Part shown: positions 40,601 to 51,400 of the stretch, piece after piece
Layout of the letters: each line of letters begins with the position of its first letter
Position numbering within the stretch: the first letter of the stretch is position 1
Assembly (NCBI GenBank): GCA_049487715.1
Contig: CP150576.1
Span: 372,001 to 436,000 of the forward strand
Direction: 5' to 3'
Source of the DNA: Pycnococcus provasolii
Taxonomy: Eukaryota; Chlorophyta; Pseudoscourfieldiophyceae; Pseudoscourfieldiales
DNA: 64,000 nt
Notes under the pieces: generated by a model
What the model was told of the DNA's origin: nothing
The model's database searches: none
What the model saw: the letters and a program-made list of their open reading frames with translations, nothing else
Translations under genes and position numbers: made by a program

Positions 40601-42086
40601 GAGGAGGCGATGGCGGAGGTGGCGAAGCGACGGCGACGTCTGGCTTCGGTGTGCGTGCCACATCACGGCGAAGATCTTGTTTTTGGCTCAATTCGACAGT
40701 CGCTAAGGTCGCAGAGGGTATACCAACTATGCCGCCTGCAACTACACCGCCCAGTGACGCACTTCCAGGTACGATAGTCGTGTTGACCAGAGCAAAGAAT
40801 TGCGTCGCGGGTGGCCCATGCAGGATACCGTCGTTGGCACCACCGACGTCGTATCGTACCGACACGTGCGCTAGGGTAAGAAGTTCGTAGAAGTACGTGT
40901 CGTCCCGACCGCGCGGTGTGCCTTCTGCCTCCCGCATCTCTTCTGCCTTATGCACTTCGCTCTCGATGAACTTAAAGCTCGTGAGATTGATGGCTTGCGT
41001 GAAATTAACCTCAACGCGCACACGCATCCAGCGCCCGGGATCATACACGGCTATGTCGTGAGCGCGCGTCACATTGTCATCGCCATATTCGTAAAAATTA
41101 GTGTCGCAGTCGGCATACAGTGGACTAGTCGCGAGCAGTTCATCCTGTTCTTCCGGTGATAATCTCGTGAATTCTAGCTGCGTCATTTCATGATCATCTG
41201 GATACAGATTCTGTGCACCGGGTGCCGCTGGCGGCGGAGGAGGCGGGGCAGTGCGAGCGACAAACACATCGCAACGCCGATGTGCGATTCCCTTTAGTTG
41301 TCCACGCTTCCACTCGAGCGACACGATTTTGCGCTTGCCGTCGTCGACAAGCGACATGTATGATGTATGCTCACGCCAGAACATCTCGGATTCGGTAACG
41401 TTTTCGGGCACGGGTGGGATTGGTGGACTTTCCGTCTCATTGCGCTCGTTGAGAACCTCGAAGGGCAGACTGTCCTTGTCCGCGCCGAAGAAGGCATACG
41501 CGGTGAACCTGCGCAAGTCCTCCACCCGCGCGTACTCACCCGTGGGCTTGTTTAGCACGTAAGCATCGAGCGGCGGGAGCACAGCCGCGTCAACCCTAAC
41601 GCTACTTCCAGTCGAACGGAGCGACAGCGGTGGTACAATATCCTCTTCCCGAGTGTAGTCTGCTGCTAGGCCACTGCTTATGCACATCGCCTTGCCACGC
41701 GGGCAACCACGCGGAGCAACTCCCGAGTCACTTGAACCGGTCGTGCCCGTGCCGCCAAGTCGAACCGTTGGGAATGCATTTTGACTGTAGACACTTAAGG
41801 TCGTATCTGGGCCATCTGCCGATGCCTCGGCGCGCAAGTTTTGAACACACGTCCCACCCCCGTGCAGAGGTGGCGGCGGCGGCGGCGGCGGCGGAGCTGG
41901 TGGCAGATGCGGCGGCGGAGGTGCGTATGGCGGAGGAACGGGTGGTGGTTGAGCAGGAACAAGAGGAGGCGGGGGAGGCGGCTGAGCAAGTACGATTTCA
42001 CCGCTTACGAGCAGCATCCACCATAGCAGAGACCACACGCTTGCGGTCGCTCTCATTTGGCCAGCCCTCGCTTGTGCTCGACGCAT
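34614..42086 (-). CDS. Giant multi-pass membrane protein with PKD-like ectodomain (two exons)
   Basis: Two large minus-strand frames join across a 108-nt intron (38640-38747) into one protein of about 2454 aa. The N-terminus has a signal peptide (SVWSLLWWMLLVSGEIVLA) and a polyproline stretch. A Cys-containing ectodomain with N-glycosylation sites follows, ending in a PKD-like domain (DADGDKIYFQWALTRRPTGP). A membrane helix (ASLIVVSLWILVMVVLA) comes next, then a cytoplasmic loop and more helices (VFGLLLLVMILCVCPTTIAL). Exon 2 adds several helices (ILVALLALAAW, FLVLFSISLS, VNLIALLALIMW, TLGFVLGVALSSLVL) and a long cytoplasmic tail rich in charged coil segments. I do not recognise a family; a surface receptor, channel or adhesion protein is possible. 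The frame extends to 42128 without an ATG, so ATG at 42086 (or 42056) is the start. Confidence 0.72.
38640..38747 (-). other. Spliceosomal intron, phase 0, 108 nt
   Basis: On the minus strand the donor is CAAGAG|GTATGT and the acceptor is CTTCTAG|GATATTGAT. A TGACCTAAACC sequence close to the acceptor could serve as branch site. The intron contains an in-frame TGA, and both flanking frames are open and in phase after removal. It is the only intron I can support in the window. Confidence 0.8.
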
Positions 42087-42275
42087 TGCAAGGCCGACAC
42101 GTCTGTTTAGCAAGGTAACGGCACTCACCGTTGCGTTGCACGTTCACCAAGCCATCCTACTTCGTCGTATTCACGCATCATATGGCTCTTCCTGGCAAAG
42201 GCTGCCTCGGGCATCACAGTTTATTGAGTCGGACCGCGGACCCCCCAAACCAGAGTCCAGACCCTCTAGCCATGT

Positions 42276-45200
42276 ATGTATGGGGGATGCATTGTTGGTC
42301 GACTCCCGAAAACGGGCAGGGCTCTCCCTCCCATCAAACTCCCATCAGACTCCCACCGCACCTCGCGAAGAACCTCAGCATATTCACACCGCGATCCAAA
42401 CTCCATGAGGCGTGTCGGCGTCGCTGCGCGGGACGTCGAGCAAGGCCAGACGAGGTCGCCTTCGCTGTCGAGAAGCGGCTCAGGAGGCAAGCCGCCCCTT
42501 GCGCCGATCCAACGAGATGTTGGCCAGCGAGCTACGTACGGGCACCAGAGTGTAGAGAATAACGATCACTCGCACGCGTCGAGGCGTTGGGTATGGATTG
42601 TCGTAGTTGTGGTGCTGATTATCGCCGGCGCGATCGGAGTGGTGTTGTTCGGCGAACACCGCTCGGAAACTTCACCGCATACGCGTGAAACATTCAAGTT
42701 GAGCGCTTCGACGCCAAGCACCTTGGATCGGACGTCAGCGTCCACGGGGTATGTTTCGCAGGCCGAGTCCGAGCAAATGGCTGATGAGCACGGCGACGCT
42801 GCTGACGAGCACACAGCGGAGTCGCCGACGGAGTCTCACGCGGACGTCGAGGCGGTTGCCGAGGAGCCCGAGCAGATGGCTGACGAGCACGCAGCGGAGT
42901 CACCGACGGAGTCTCACGCGGACGTCGAGACGGCCGCCGAGGAGCCCGAGCAGATGACTGACTCGCATGAGGAGGTCGAGACGGCCGCCGAGGAGTCTGA
43001 GCAGATGGCTGACGAGCACGGCGACGCTGCTGACGAGCACACAGCGGAGTCACCGACGGAGTCTCACGCAGACGTCGAGGCGGCCGCCGAGGAGCCCGAG
43101 CAGATGGCTGACGAGCATGAGGAGGTCGAGGCGGCCGCCGAGGAGCCCGAGCAGATGGTTGACGAGCACGGCGACGCTGCTGACGAGCACGCAGCGGAGT
43201 CACCGACGGAGTCTCACGCGGACGTCGAGGCGGCCGCCGAGGAGCCCGAGCAGATGGCTGACGAGCATGAGGAGGTCGAGACGGCCGCCGAGGAGCCTGA
43301 ACAGATGGCTGACTCGCATGAGGAGGTCGAGACGGCCGCCGAGGAGCCTGAGCAGATGGCTGACGAGCACGGCGACGCTGCTGACGAGCACACAGCGGAG
43401 TCACCGACGGAATCTCACGCGGACGTCGAGACGGCCGCCGAGGAGCCTGAGCAGATACCTGACTCGCATGAGGAGGACGAGGCGGCCGCCGAGGAGCCTG
43501 AGCAGATGGCTGACGAGCACGGCGACGCTGCTGACGAGCACACAGCGGAGTCACCGACGGAATCTCACGTGGACGTCGAGGCGACCGCCGAGGAGCCTGA
43601 GCAGGACCTGGCTGACTCATTTCCACCCCCAGACACACCATTGTCGCCGTTCATGCCGCCACCGCATCCTCCTCCGCTTGCACCTCCACCTGTACCGCCT
43701 CCACCGCCTCCTCCACCATTTATCCGCTCTGCGGTTCAACTTGCCGAACTCAAATCAAATATTGCATTTCCCATAACGCCTAAATTTCATCCGCAAATCA
43801 CAGAATACTTCATGACTATTCCACGGGGCCTCCCCAACGTCGTATTAATGGCACGCATGAAAGAGTCCGACGCCGTCCTGAAATTCGACGAGTACTTAAT
43901 AGGAGCCGATACTCTCGTGCATGGTAGCGGCGTGATATCAGTTCCTGTGGGTGGATTCACCACCGCAACTTTTACAGTCGAATCCAGGACTAGGATGATA
44001 AGTGATTTGACGTCGACATACACAGTCACCATTTATCGTCGCTCGGATGATCTCGAAGTACAGGCAACAGATGCACGGTTGACTGCTCTTGTCGTTCAGG
44101 CAAACCTTGCGCAGAGACAGACGAAGATACAGCCCAAATTCAACGCTAAGAGATTGGGCGGGTCTTACACTGTGAAAATTCCACACGAATGGGAGAACTT
44201 TCGCTTGCTCGGCATGTCTTTCCCAGGAGCAGGCAGCGTGATCACAGGAAATCAAGTGCAAAAATTGGAGCTCACCGCAGCCACGGCGGCTTCGGCAGGC
44301 TCAACATACACACTGGTTTGCACATTTGCCGCGGTTGACCCAGGTGCACACATTTTTGTTGATGGGACTGACTGTGGAGTCGATATGGATCACACTCGAG
44401 GGCGTGATATAATACGAAAGCTGAAGGTGGGGCAAAATGACTTCAACATCACTGTGATCAGCGCCAATGGCATGTTCTCTGCCTCGTACTACCTGAATGT
44501 ATATCGTGAAGCTGACAAGAGCGCTGAATTGCTCGAAAAAGCAACAAAATCACGAGGAGCTGAAATGCTAAAAACTTTGAATGCAAATCCAGGCAATCAG
44601 GCAGTGGCGAGGGCAGCCCACGATAATGACGCCATCTTCGACTTTCTCAAGGAGAGAATTGAGCGATGCATGGGTGCACCAAATCCATGGACGCCTTTGC
44701 TACCCCGGGATATGGACCGGAAACGAAAGCACTCGCGTGTGGAGATATCAGACGAGGACGAAACAGGAAAAATCGATTCGATTGTCGATCTTGCGATGAA
44801 GACGAGCTTGCGACTTCGCCCACCCGCGAAGGCGCGCTCACCTCCATCGCCCCGTGAAAAAGACGAGGTTGCAGAGCTTATCGAGCAGCTGGGGATGGGA
44901 AGGGTGAATGCTTCAGAGTTTGAGGATTGTGATGCAAAGGAATCCTCGGAGGAAAAGGCTATCTGTGAATGCAAGCAGTACAACATTTGCAGTAAAAGCA
45001 CAATGATTGCGATGGATAGAGCTGCGGCACGCGAGAGGCGAGCACGCACTGCGTCAAATGCTGCGGAGGCTGAACCAGCGGTTACCAGTGAGAACGAGGT
45101 CGGGGAAGATGGTCCATCAAGTGGAGCCCGTAGATTGCTCGGTGGTGCCGCTGCGCGCGAAGTTGCGAGACAGTTTGCTCGATTGAAGGATTCAAATGAT

Positions 45201-46352
45201 CGTGCTAAGCCATCTGATGCTCCGAAGCCGGCGTTCCAACTCATGCAGCAGCGTGTACACGACAATACAGGCCAGTTCTTTCCTGACGGAACATCACGTG
45301 AAATCAATGCTATCGAACGCAAGGTTGCTGGGTGCCTGCGCGATTTTTCGAGTTGCCCGTTGAGCGCTGATGAGATGACAAAAACGCTCATGAAGCTCAA
45401 ATCTATGTCTCGATTTTCAAAAGCTCGTTTGCGCTGCGCAACACTGGGCGGAGCGGACTGCTCCTCGTCTTCAACAACAAATCCTGAGACGGGCTCGGGT
45501 GCATCGGCATTGAAGCGTATCCGTGCTGCTGGCATTTTTTCACCCTTACCAACACGACGGCTCCGCACATGTGCGGTTGTTGGAAATGCGCCCGGAGTTG
45601 CGCTCTCGACACTCAACGGTGGTGCCATCAACCGACATGACGCCGTTTTTCGAGTTAACCTTGCACCAACGCTTGGTTATGAGCGCCACGTCGGCAATCG
45701 TACGTTCGTGCGCGTAATGGACGCGCGCACGCTCCGTAAGTTCACGGATACCGCGCGCGGCAACATGCCGCAGCCGTCGCTCCTTCATCACGATCTGCAT
45801 CTTGACTCCCTTGACTCGACGTACCATCACTTCGGCATTGCCTCACCCAACGATGGCATGGGTGGCTGGGCCTTGTGGCACTACGGTATGTTTAGCGACC
45901 ATTCGCGGGATTCACAAATCCTTTCCATGACAAAACGTGTTGCACAGGCTGGCCAGGCATTACACGTGGTGCATCCTGACATGATATCGTGGCAGGCTGA
46001 CGCGGCATTTTCGTTAATGCGAGATACGATTCGCCTTGGCATGGCCCCGAAGCGTGGTCCAGGCTCCGGTTGGGGCTATCCCACCTTTGCATCGCTTAGC
46101 TCTGGCATGCACGCGCTGTTGATGGCGACGCAGATGTGCGATCGCGTCAACGTGTTTGGGTTCTCGCTGGCAGCAACGAGTGCGGCTGTGCCTGGTGCCG
46201 TAGCGGCAACGGCTGACGGTGTGCCTCGGCGATACTACGGAGCAGTTGCTGACTCAGAAAAGCCAGGATTGTGGCGAAATCATGCGTGGCAATTCGAGGC
46301 AAACGCGTTGAAGCTCCTCGCTCTTAGCGGCGCGGTCAATGTTTGCTCATGA
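42276..46352 (+). CDS. GT29 (sialyltransferase-like) multidomain type II membrane protein
   Basis: The 1358-aa frame encodes a Golgi-type enzyme. A cytosolic tail is followed by one membrane anchor (WVWIVVVVVLIIAGAIGVVL, about residues 109-128). Acidic tandem repeats (EEPEQMADEH, DAADEHTAESPTESHADVE) fill about 165-447, then a polyproline hinge. Two cadherin-like beta-sandwich domains, ending STYTVTIYR and ASYYLNVYR, occupy about 487-745. A charged, partly helical region precedes the C-terminal GT29 domain. Its sialyl motif L is CAVVGNAPGVALSTLNGGAI (about 1098), motif S is YPTFASLSSGMHALLMATQM (about 1259), and the last motif is HAWQFE. GT29 enzymes transfer sialic acid or related sugars from CMP-donors; the algal substrate is unknown. 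An ATG at 42405 (MRRVGVAARD) is an alternative start. Confidence 0.82.
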   Translation: MYGGCIVGRLPKTGRALPPIKLPSDSHRTSRRTSAYSHRDPNSMRRVGVAARDVEQGQTRSPSLSRSGSGGKPPLAPIQRDVGQRATYGHQSVENNDHSHASRRWVWIVVVVVLIIAGAIGVVLFGEHRSETSPHTRETFKLSASTPSTLDRTSASTGYVSQAESEQMADEHGDAADEHTAESPTESHADVEAVAEEPEQMADEHAAESPTESHADVETAAEEPEQMTDSHEEVETAAEESEQMADEHGDAADEHTAESPTESHADVEAAAEEPEQMADEHEEVEAAAEEPEQMVDEHGDAADEHAAESPTESHADVEAAAEEPEQMADEHEEVETAAEEPEQMADSHEEVETAAEEPEQMADEHGDAADEHTAESPTESHADVETAAEEPEQIPDSHEEDEAAAEEPEQMADEHGDAADEHTAESPTESHVDVEATAEEPEQDLADSFPPPDTPLSPFMPPPHPPPLAPPPVPPPPPPPPFIRSAVQLAELKSNIAFPITPKFHPQITEYFMTIPRGLPNVVLMARMKESDAVLKFDEYLIGADTLVHGSGVISVPVGGFTTATFTVESRTRMISDLTSTYTVTIYRRSDDLEVQATDARLTALVVQANLAQRQTKIQPKFNAKRLGGSYTVKIPHEWENFRLLGMSFPGAGSVITGNQVQKLELTAATAASAGSTYTLVCTFAAVDPGAHIFVDGTDCGVDMDHTRGRDIIRKLKVGQNDFNITVISANGMFSASYYLNVYREADKSAELLEKATKSRGAEMLKTLNANPGNQAVARAAHDNDAIFDFLKERIERCMGAPNPWTPLLPRDMDRKRKHSRVEISDEDETGKIDSIVDLAMKTSLRLRPPAKARSPPSPREKDEVAELIEQLGMGRVNASEFEDCDAKESSEEKAICECKQYNICSKSTMIAMDRAAARERRARTASNAAEAEPAVTSENEVGEDGPSSGARRLLGGAAAREVARQFARLKDSNDRAKPSDAPKPAFQLMQQRVHDNTGQFFPDGTSREINAIERKVAGCLRDFSSCPLSADEMTKTLMKLKSMSRFSKARLRCATLGGADCSSSSTTNPETGSGASALKRIRAAGIFSPLPTRRLRTCAVVGNAPGVALSTLNGGAINRHDAVFRVNLAPTLGYERHVGNRTFVRVMDARTLRKFTDTARGNMPQPSLLHHDLHLDSLDSTYHHFGIASPNDGMGGWALWHYGMFSDHSRDSQILSMTKRVAQAGQALHVVHPDMISWQADAAFSLMRDTIRLGMAPKRGPGSGWGYPTFASLSSGMHALLMATQMCDRVNVFGFSLAATSAAVPGAVAATADGVPRRYYGAVADSEKPGLWRNHAWQFEANALKLLALSGAVNVCS
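42766..43616 (+). repeat. Coding tandem repeats in the GT29 gene (acidic stalk)
   Basis: Composite units of about 45 to 135 bp encode alternating PEQMADEHGDAADEH, TAESPTESHADVE and EEVETAAEE modules in variable order. DNA identity between copies is high. The opposite strand gives a long Arg/Pro-rich open frame, which is a by-product of the repeat. Confidence 0.85.
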
Positions 46353-46383
46353 CAATTTTCCTTTCTTATGCTACTATTTTTTC

Positions 46384-48267
46384 TCACCATGTTGTACAAA
46401 TGTGCTCACCCCGTCGTGCAGCTTCAACAGCTGAAGCTGAACAGTGTCGATAGCGCATTAACAGACTCTGTAGCTCCGCCACGGAAAATTTGTCTGGTTC
46501 AATGCAAGCGCTGAAAGCTCGCGATCTTGTATCTAGCTGGTCGTCAATACGATGGTTGAGGCGCACGTCAGATGCGATCACTTCTTTCGTCACCTCGCTC
46601 TCTTCCTCCTTTTCCTCCTCGGGCGCGGCAATGTCACCGTCCTTCGCATAGAAACTCAAGAAGAGTCGTCGTGCCATGTCAATCGAAGCAAGAGGCAAGC
46701 GAAAACGAAGATCCACTCGACCAGGTCGAACGAGAGAAGGTACAAGCACATCGGGAAAGTTAGTGGTCATTATGATGATTCGCGACTCGTTGGAGAGCGC
46801 GGCACCATCCAGCACTTCTAGTATGCCGGCAAGTGTAATGCCATGCCGACCCACCAACTCGGTACGAGAGGGCCCTTCCCCATTGGTTGTCAGCTCGTGA
46901 GGCAGAGCAGCGTCAACGTCCTCCATCAAAATGATGGATCGCGGCGCAGTCGTCCTAATCAGGTGAAAAAGCGCATCATCACTCGCTAGTGATCCAAGGC
47001 GCAGGGTGTATAGAGAGCACCTAAGCTCTCCTGCCAAAGCAAAAGCAAGGCTCGTCTTCCCACAGCCTGGCGGACCATAAAAAAGGTAGCCTCGGCGCCA
47101 TGGAATGCCTCGCTCGGCGTACCACCGTTCGCCCTTGAGGAACATGTGAGCGTCGCGAAGGACTCGATTTCCTTCTCCACTGGGAAGAACGACGCTTCGC
47201 AGCGGCCGGCTTGGTCTCTTTCCCGCGTCTCTCCACTCGGGAAGTGGCTCAGACCAACTCATACCTCCGGACGCATTTCTTGGGCCGGAATTGGCGGTGA
47301 ATGGCGCGTACACTTGGGTGTGACGCAAAGCGTCCACCCTCCCGAGCGCTAGAAGCGACTCAATTGTGGCATCAGCCACAGACGGCCGCGCAAACACAGA
47401 AAAGACGAGCGGACTCGATCCTCCGACGCCACTATCCATGGAATGCATCACAGATGAGCTGCCGTGTGGACCGCTAGGAGCGCCAACGTTTGCTAGAGGA
47501 TGAGTCATAGGACCCAGCCTGAGCACTTGCTGAGCACCGTCCGCTCCACCGGAGTCGAGCCAGTTCAGCACACCCAGAATTTGGCTTGTCCACGATATCT
47601 TTTTGACAGTCTTCTCCGTGGCAGCGTGGTTTTCCGCCGCGACGTCTGCATCTCCGCCTGCAAGCATATCGTCCATAGCTAAGTCCGCGAGGTTGCCTCC
47701 TTGTAGCCTGTACGCGAACATCGCTACCCCGTTGTGCGACGTGAGCACGCCACGCCTTAGAGCTGGGGCGGCTATGTAAGGACGCCGAGGCGTGGTGCCG
47801 ACTTCTCCTATTCGTGCCGCGAGCACCGTGCGTTCGGTATGCGACCGACTCTCAGGCTGCGAACGCACGAACCGAACCGCCGCAAAGTACGCGGGAGAAC
47901 CGAAAGGAATAAGATACGTAGTCGACAACGCCCGCCTAGCAGCATCAAGAAGCGAGCGTGAAAATCTGTATCCAGTCGACGCTAAGAATCCTGCTATTGC
48001 AAGCGACAGACTTCCCCCCACGAAGTCGTTTTGTGTTAATGCACGCCACAGCGAGTCCCACCAGCTCCACCTTGTCGTGGTGGTGATCAGAGGCGCCTGT
48101 ACGTGCTGCGTTTGATGCCTCCCCCATCGCCACGGTGGTGCTGGCACCACCACCACGGCGGTCGCCACTAAGGCGAGCACAACACTCGTCGCCACAAACC
48201 ACCGTTTCATCTCCGCCCTACAATGATCCCAGAAGTTTGTGGAAGGGGTTTTTGGCTTGCATGCCAT
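46384..48267 (-). CDS. BCS1-like AAA ATPase
   Basis: The 627-aa protein matches the mitochondrial BCS1/AAA family. In yeast and animals, Bcs1 translocates the Rieske protein during complex III assembly; plants have many BCS1-like paralogues with other roles. The N-terminus has a membrane helix (FVATSVVLALVATAVVVV, about 26-43) and a second hydrophobic stretch near 80-95. A BCS1_N-type region includes RRGVLTSHNGVAMFAYRLQ. The AAA core has Walker A YGPPGCGKTS (about 394), Walker B SIILMEDVDAA (about 449), and sensor 1 IIIMTTNFPDVLVPSLVRPG with the BCS1-type GRVDLRFRLP. A disordered Gly/Ser insert (about 270-290) is unusual. The ATG at 48267 is used; MKRWFVATS at 48210 is an alternative. The 156-nt gap to the divergent SNF2 gene implies a shared promoter. 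Confidence 0.8.
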   Translation of the reverse strand: MACKPKTPSTNFWDHCRAEMKRWFVATSVVLALVATAVVVVPAPPWRWGRHQTQHVQAPLITTTTRWSWWDSLWRALTQNDFVGGSLSLAIAGFLASTGYRFSRSLLDAARRALSTTYLIPFGSPAYFAAVRFVRSQPESRSHTERTVLAARIGEVGTTPRRPYIAAPALRRGVLTSHNGVAMFAYRLQGGNLADLAMDDMLAGGDADVAAENHAATEKTVKKISWTSQILGVLNWLDSGGADGAQQVLRLGPMTHPLANVGAPSGPHGSSSVMHSMDSGVGGSSPLVFSVFARPSVADATIESLLALGRVDALRHTQVYAPFTANSGPRNASGGMSWSEPLPEWRDAGKRPSRPLRSVVLPSGEGNRVLRDAHMFLKGERWYAERGIPWRRGYLFYGPPGCGKTSLAFALAGELRCSLYTLRLGSLASDDALFHLIRTTAPRSIILMEDVDAALPHELTTNGEGPSRTELVGRHGITLAGILEVLDGAALSNESRIIIMTTNFPDVLVPSLVRPGRVDLRFRLPLASIDMARRLFLSFYAKDGDIAAPEEEKEEESEVTKEVIASDVRLNHRIDDQLDTRSRAFSACIEPDKFSVAELQSLLMRYRHCSASAVEAARRGEHICTTW

Positions 48268-48423
48268 TTAGGGGTTAAGATGACCGTTGCCTTTTTTGCA
48301 TGCCACGTCCACTCGATTCGTCCCCTTGATTGCCAGGTGCGTGGTTTGACGGAGGTTTGACCTGGAGTGGGGTGACGGGGCCTTTTATGTGAAACAACAC
48401 TCCACTTCCATTTCCACTTCAAC
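48268..48423. promoter_or_regulatory. Bidirectional promoter region between BCS1-like and SNF2 genes
   Basis: Only 156 nt separate the two divergent start codons. No TATA box is clear. Co-regulation is inferred from geometry only. Confidence 0.35.
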
Positions 48424-51400
48424 ATGTTAATCGAACACTCCATCTCCTCGCGCGCTACGTGCAGAGGATGCGGATCCAAGATACTCGTGCAAGCTGTGCG
48501 CGTCGGGGAGACTTCTTTCCACCCCGTGTACGGAGAAACGACGGCGTGGAAGCACTTCTGCTGCTCCAAGCTACAGAACGCGAACGCTGACAAGTGCAGG
48601 CGCACGCCGGGATTCGCGATGCTCAGGCCAGATGCGCAGCAAGCCATCGTCAGCAAAAGTGTCTCCGCCAAAACTCAAACGTTCGGATGCGGCGAAGCGG
48701 AAGTCCAGGCTTCCGGCATGGCGACGGGTGCTGCCGTTCAGGTCGTCGCGGAGACGAGCGCCATCGCGCCGTCGCAGGTCCGCTCCCCAGCTCGTCCAGG
48801 GGCGTCGCAGCCTTCGCAATCGTCACAGCCTTCGCAATCACAGCAGCAGCCTACTGACGACGACATTTTTCACGGACTCTTCTCTTGCGATATAGTAGGC
48901 TGCCGTTACTACAGCGGCGTCGCACACCGTGGCGAGTACGTCACGCTCGAAAGGGAGCCGCACAACCCGTACGACCGCAACGCTGTCAAAGTGCTAAACA
49001 TGAACGGCATGCAGGTGGGGCACATTCCGCGCACCGTAGCCACCGGCTTGGCCAAAGTGATGGACGTCGCGAGCTTGACGCCCCCTCGCGTGGAGGGCAC
49101 CATTCCCCGCGACGCGTCCAACGTCTTCACGATTCCCGTCGTGATTCGCATCTACGGCAGCGCGGCTGATCGCGCTTGGGTGGTAACTACGATGAAGAAG
49201 GCGGGCATCGTGCTGCGCGAGGACGAAGCACCCTCGGGAGCAAGTGGTGGTGCAGGTGGTGGATATGGCGGTGGTGGTGGTGGCCCGGCGCGAGGCACGT
49301 CTTATGTCGCTGATCCTGCCAAGAGCCAACGCGAGCTTGATGCGCTATTCGACGAACTCTCGAAACAAGTCGACATCAGCAATCTGCCATACGACCCGCA
49401 ACGTGACACGCCCGCGCTCACGGCTAATCTTCGCAAGCACCAACGTGATGGAGTCGCCTGGATGCTGAGCAGGGAACGTCAGGCGGCGAACACGCTTCCG
49501 CCGTTCTTCGAAGAGCGCGTCGAGAGGGGCACGACTGTGTACTACAACAGCATCACGTGCAGCACGCAACCGAGCCGCCCACCGCCTGTGTTGGGCGGTC
49601 TGCTTGCAGACGACATGGGAAATGGCAAGACGGTGCAGACGCTTGCGACTCTGCTCGCCAATCCGCCGCCTGGCGTCATCTACGAAGGCGACAACAACAC
49701 TGACGAAGGCGACGGCGATGGCGACTGGAATCTTGCAGAAACAGCCGCGTCTGTGGTTAGCGGGGCAAAGCGTCGCTTGGCGGAGGCTTTCGGGTCCGGC
49801 GGCAGCGCCAGCGCACAACCACCACCACCACCGACGACGACAACGGCTACTGCGCTTCCAGCAAGCCTCGTGGATGCTCTGGCAGGCGCGTCATCAGAGG
49901 CTGAGCTCGCGAAACGCACAGGTGCTGATCTCAAGGCAATGTGCAAGATGGCGGAGGTTTCGCCGAATGGCACGAAGGCGAAAATGGCGTCGCGCATCTG
50001 GAAATTCATTCAGGAGAATGGTGGGCTGCAATCCTCCTCCTCCGGTGCTCCTCCAGCTCCCGCCGCTGCCGCCGCCGCCGCCGCACCGCCGCCGCCAGCG
50101 CGGGCTGCGCCTGCGCAGAAAAAGCGCAAAACGACAACGCCCGCCGCTTCAGATCGTCGCGGCACACTGATCGTCGCTCCCATGGGAGTCATTGACAATT
50201 GGGAAAGGCAGATTGAGGAGCACGTGAAGCCGAATACGCTCCGCGTCGTCATCTGGCACGGCGCTGACAGGCACGCGCGCGCCGCGGAGCTCAGCACCGC
50301 CGACGTTGTGATCACGTCGTACGCTACGCTCCTGGGAGAGCTCGACGCTGTCATGGCTGCACGCGAAGGTGGTCGCCCGCCACCACAGGGACATGTGCTT
50401 TCGATCAAGTGGCATCGTGCTGTGCTGGATGAAGCTCACGTCTGTCGCAACCGACGCACGAAAAGCTTTCAATCTATTTGCCAAATTGATGCGACGCACA
50501 GGTGGTGCCTCACTGGAACGCCTTTGCAGAACAAGGCTGACGACGTCTTTGGAATTCTCGCCTTCCTTCGCTGCGCACCGCTCGGAGATTGGGCGATTTT
50601 CAATCGAGCTGTCAGTCGACCCATCCGCGACGGTCACGACGAAGGTCTCGCGCGTCTGCGCGTGCAACTCAAAACGCTATCTCTGCGACGAGGCAAGCAT
50701 GTGCTTGGCGATGAGCTGCCGCCGAAGACTATCAAAGTGCAGAAGGTCAATCTGCACGGCACGACGCGCGATGCGTATGATACGCTTTACAGCTCGGCAC
50801 GCTCGGTGGTGGCAGCTGCGTTCGAAAGCGGCGTCGCTCAGAAAGAGTACATGACAATTCTCGAGCTTATCACGCGCCTTCGCCAGTCGTGCTGCGCTCG
50901 CTCGCTCGTTCCTCGCGAGAGGCTCGAGCAGGCGGAGAAGGTGCTGAAGAGCCTCGGTGATTCGGGCAAGGGCAAGGCGAAAGCTTTGACTGCCGATGAG
51001 GTGTCGAGCCTGTTCGCCAAGCTCAAGGATGTGCTTGGCGATGGCGACGATCCTAACAGCCAAATGGCAAACGAGTGTGCGGTCTGCCTAATGCCACAGA
51101 CGAACGAAGAGGCTCGCATTCTACGCGCCTGCTCGCACGCGTTCTGCTCCGCATGCCTCGACACGATATTGGCCACGGATCCACTGGCTCGCAGTCAGGG
51201 AAAGGCGAAGTGTCCGCTGTGCCGGAGCCTGTTTGCGAAGGGCGACATCGTCTCTGCCAAGGAGCTGTCAAAATGTTGTGCCGCCCCCCTTCCCAAAGAA
51301 GACGTTCTCGATCAGGCAATGATGACTTCGAGTTCACAGGATTCTCCCCCTCCGAAGGTGGCGACGATTCTTGACTTGCTCGGCGAGATGCCCAGCGACG

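Noticed and set aside
42100-42128. Short intron upstream of the giant membrane gene (GGTGAGT ... CTAAACAG)
   Set aside because: The interval would be only about 26 nt, too short for a spliceosomal intron, and the frame needs no correction there.
42694-43641. 315-codon Arg/Pro-rich minus-strand frame
   Set aside because: It is the complement of the acidic repeats of the GT29 gene and has no independent support.
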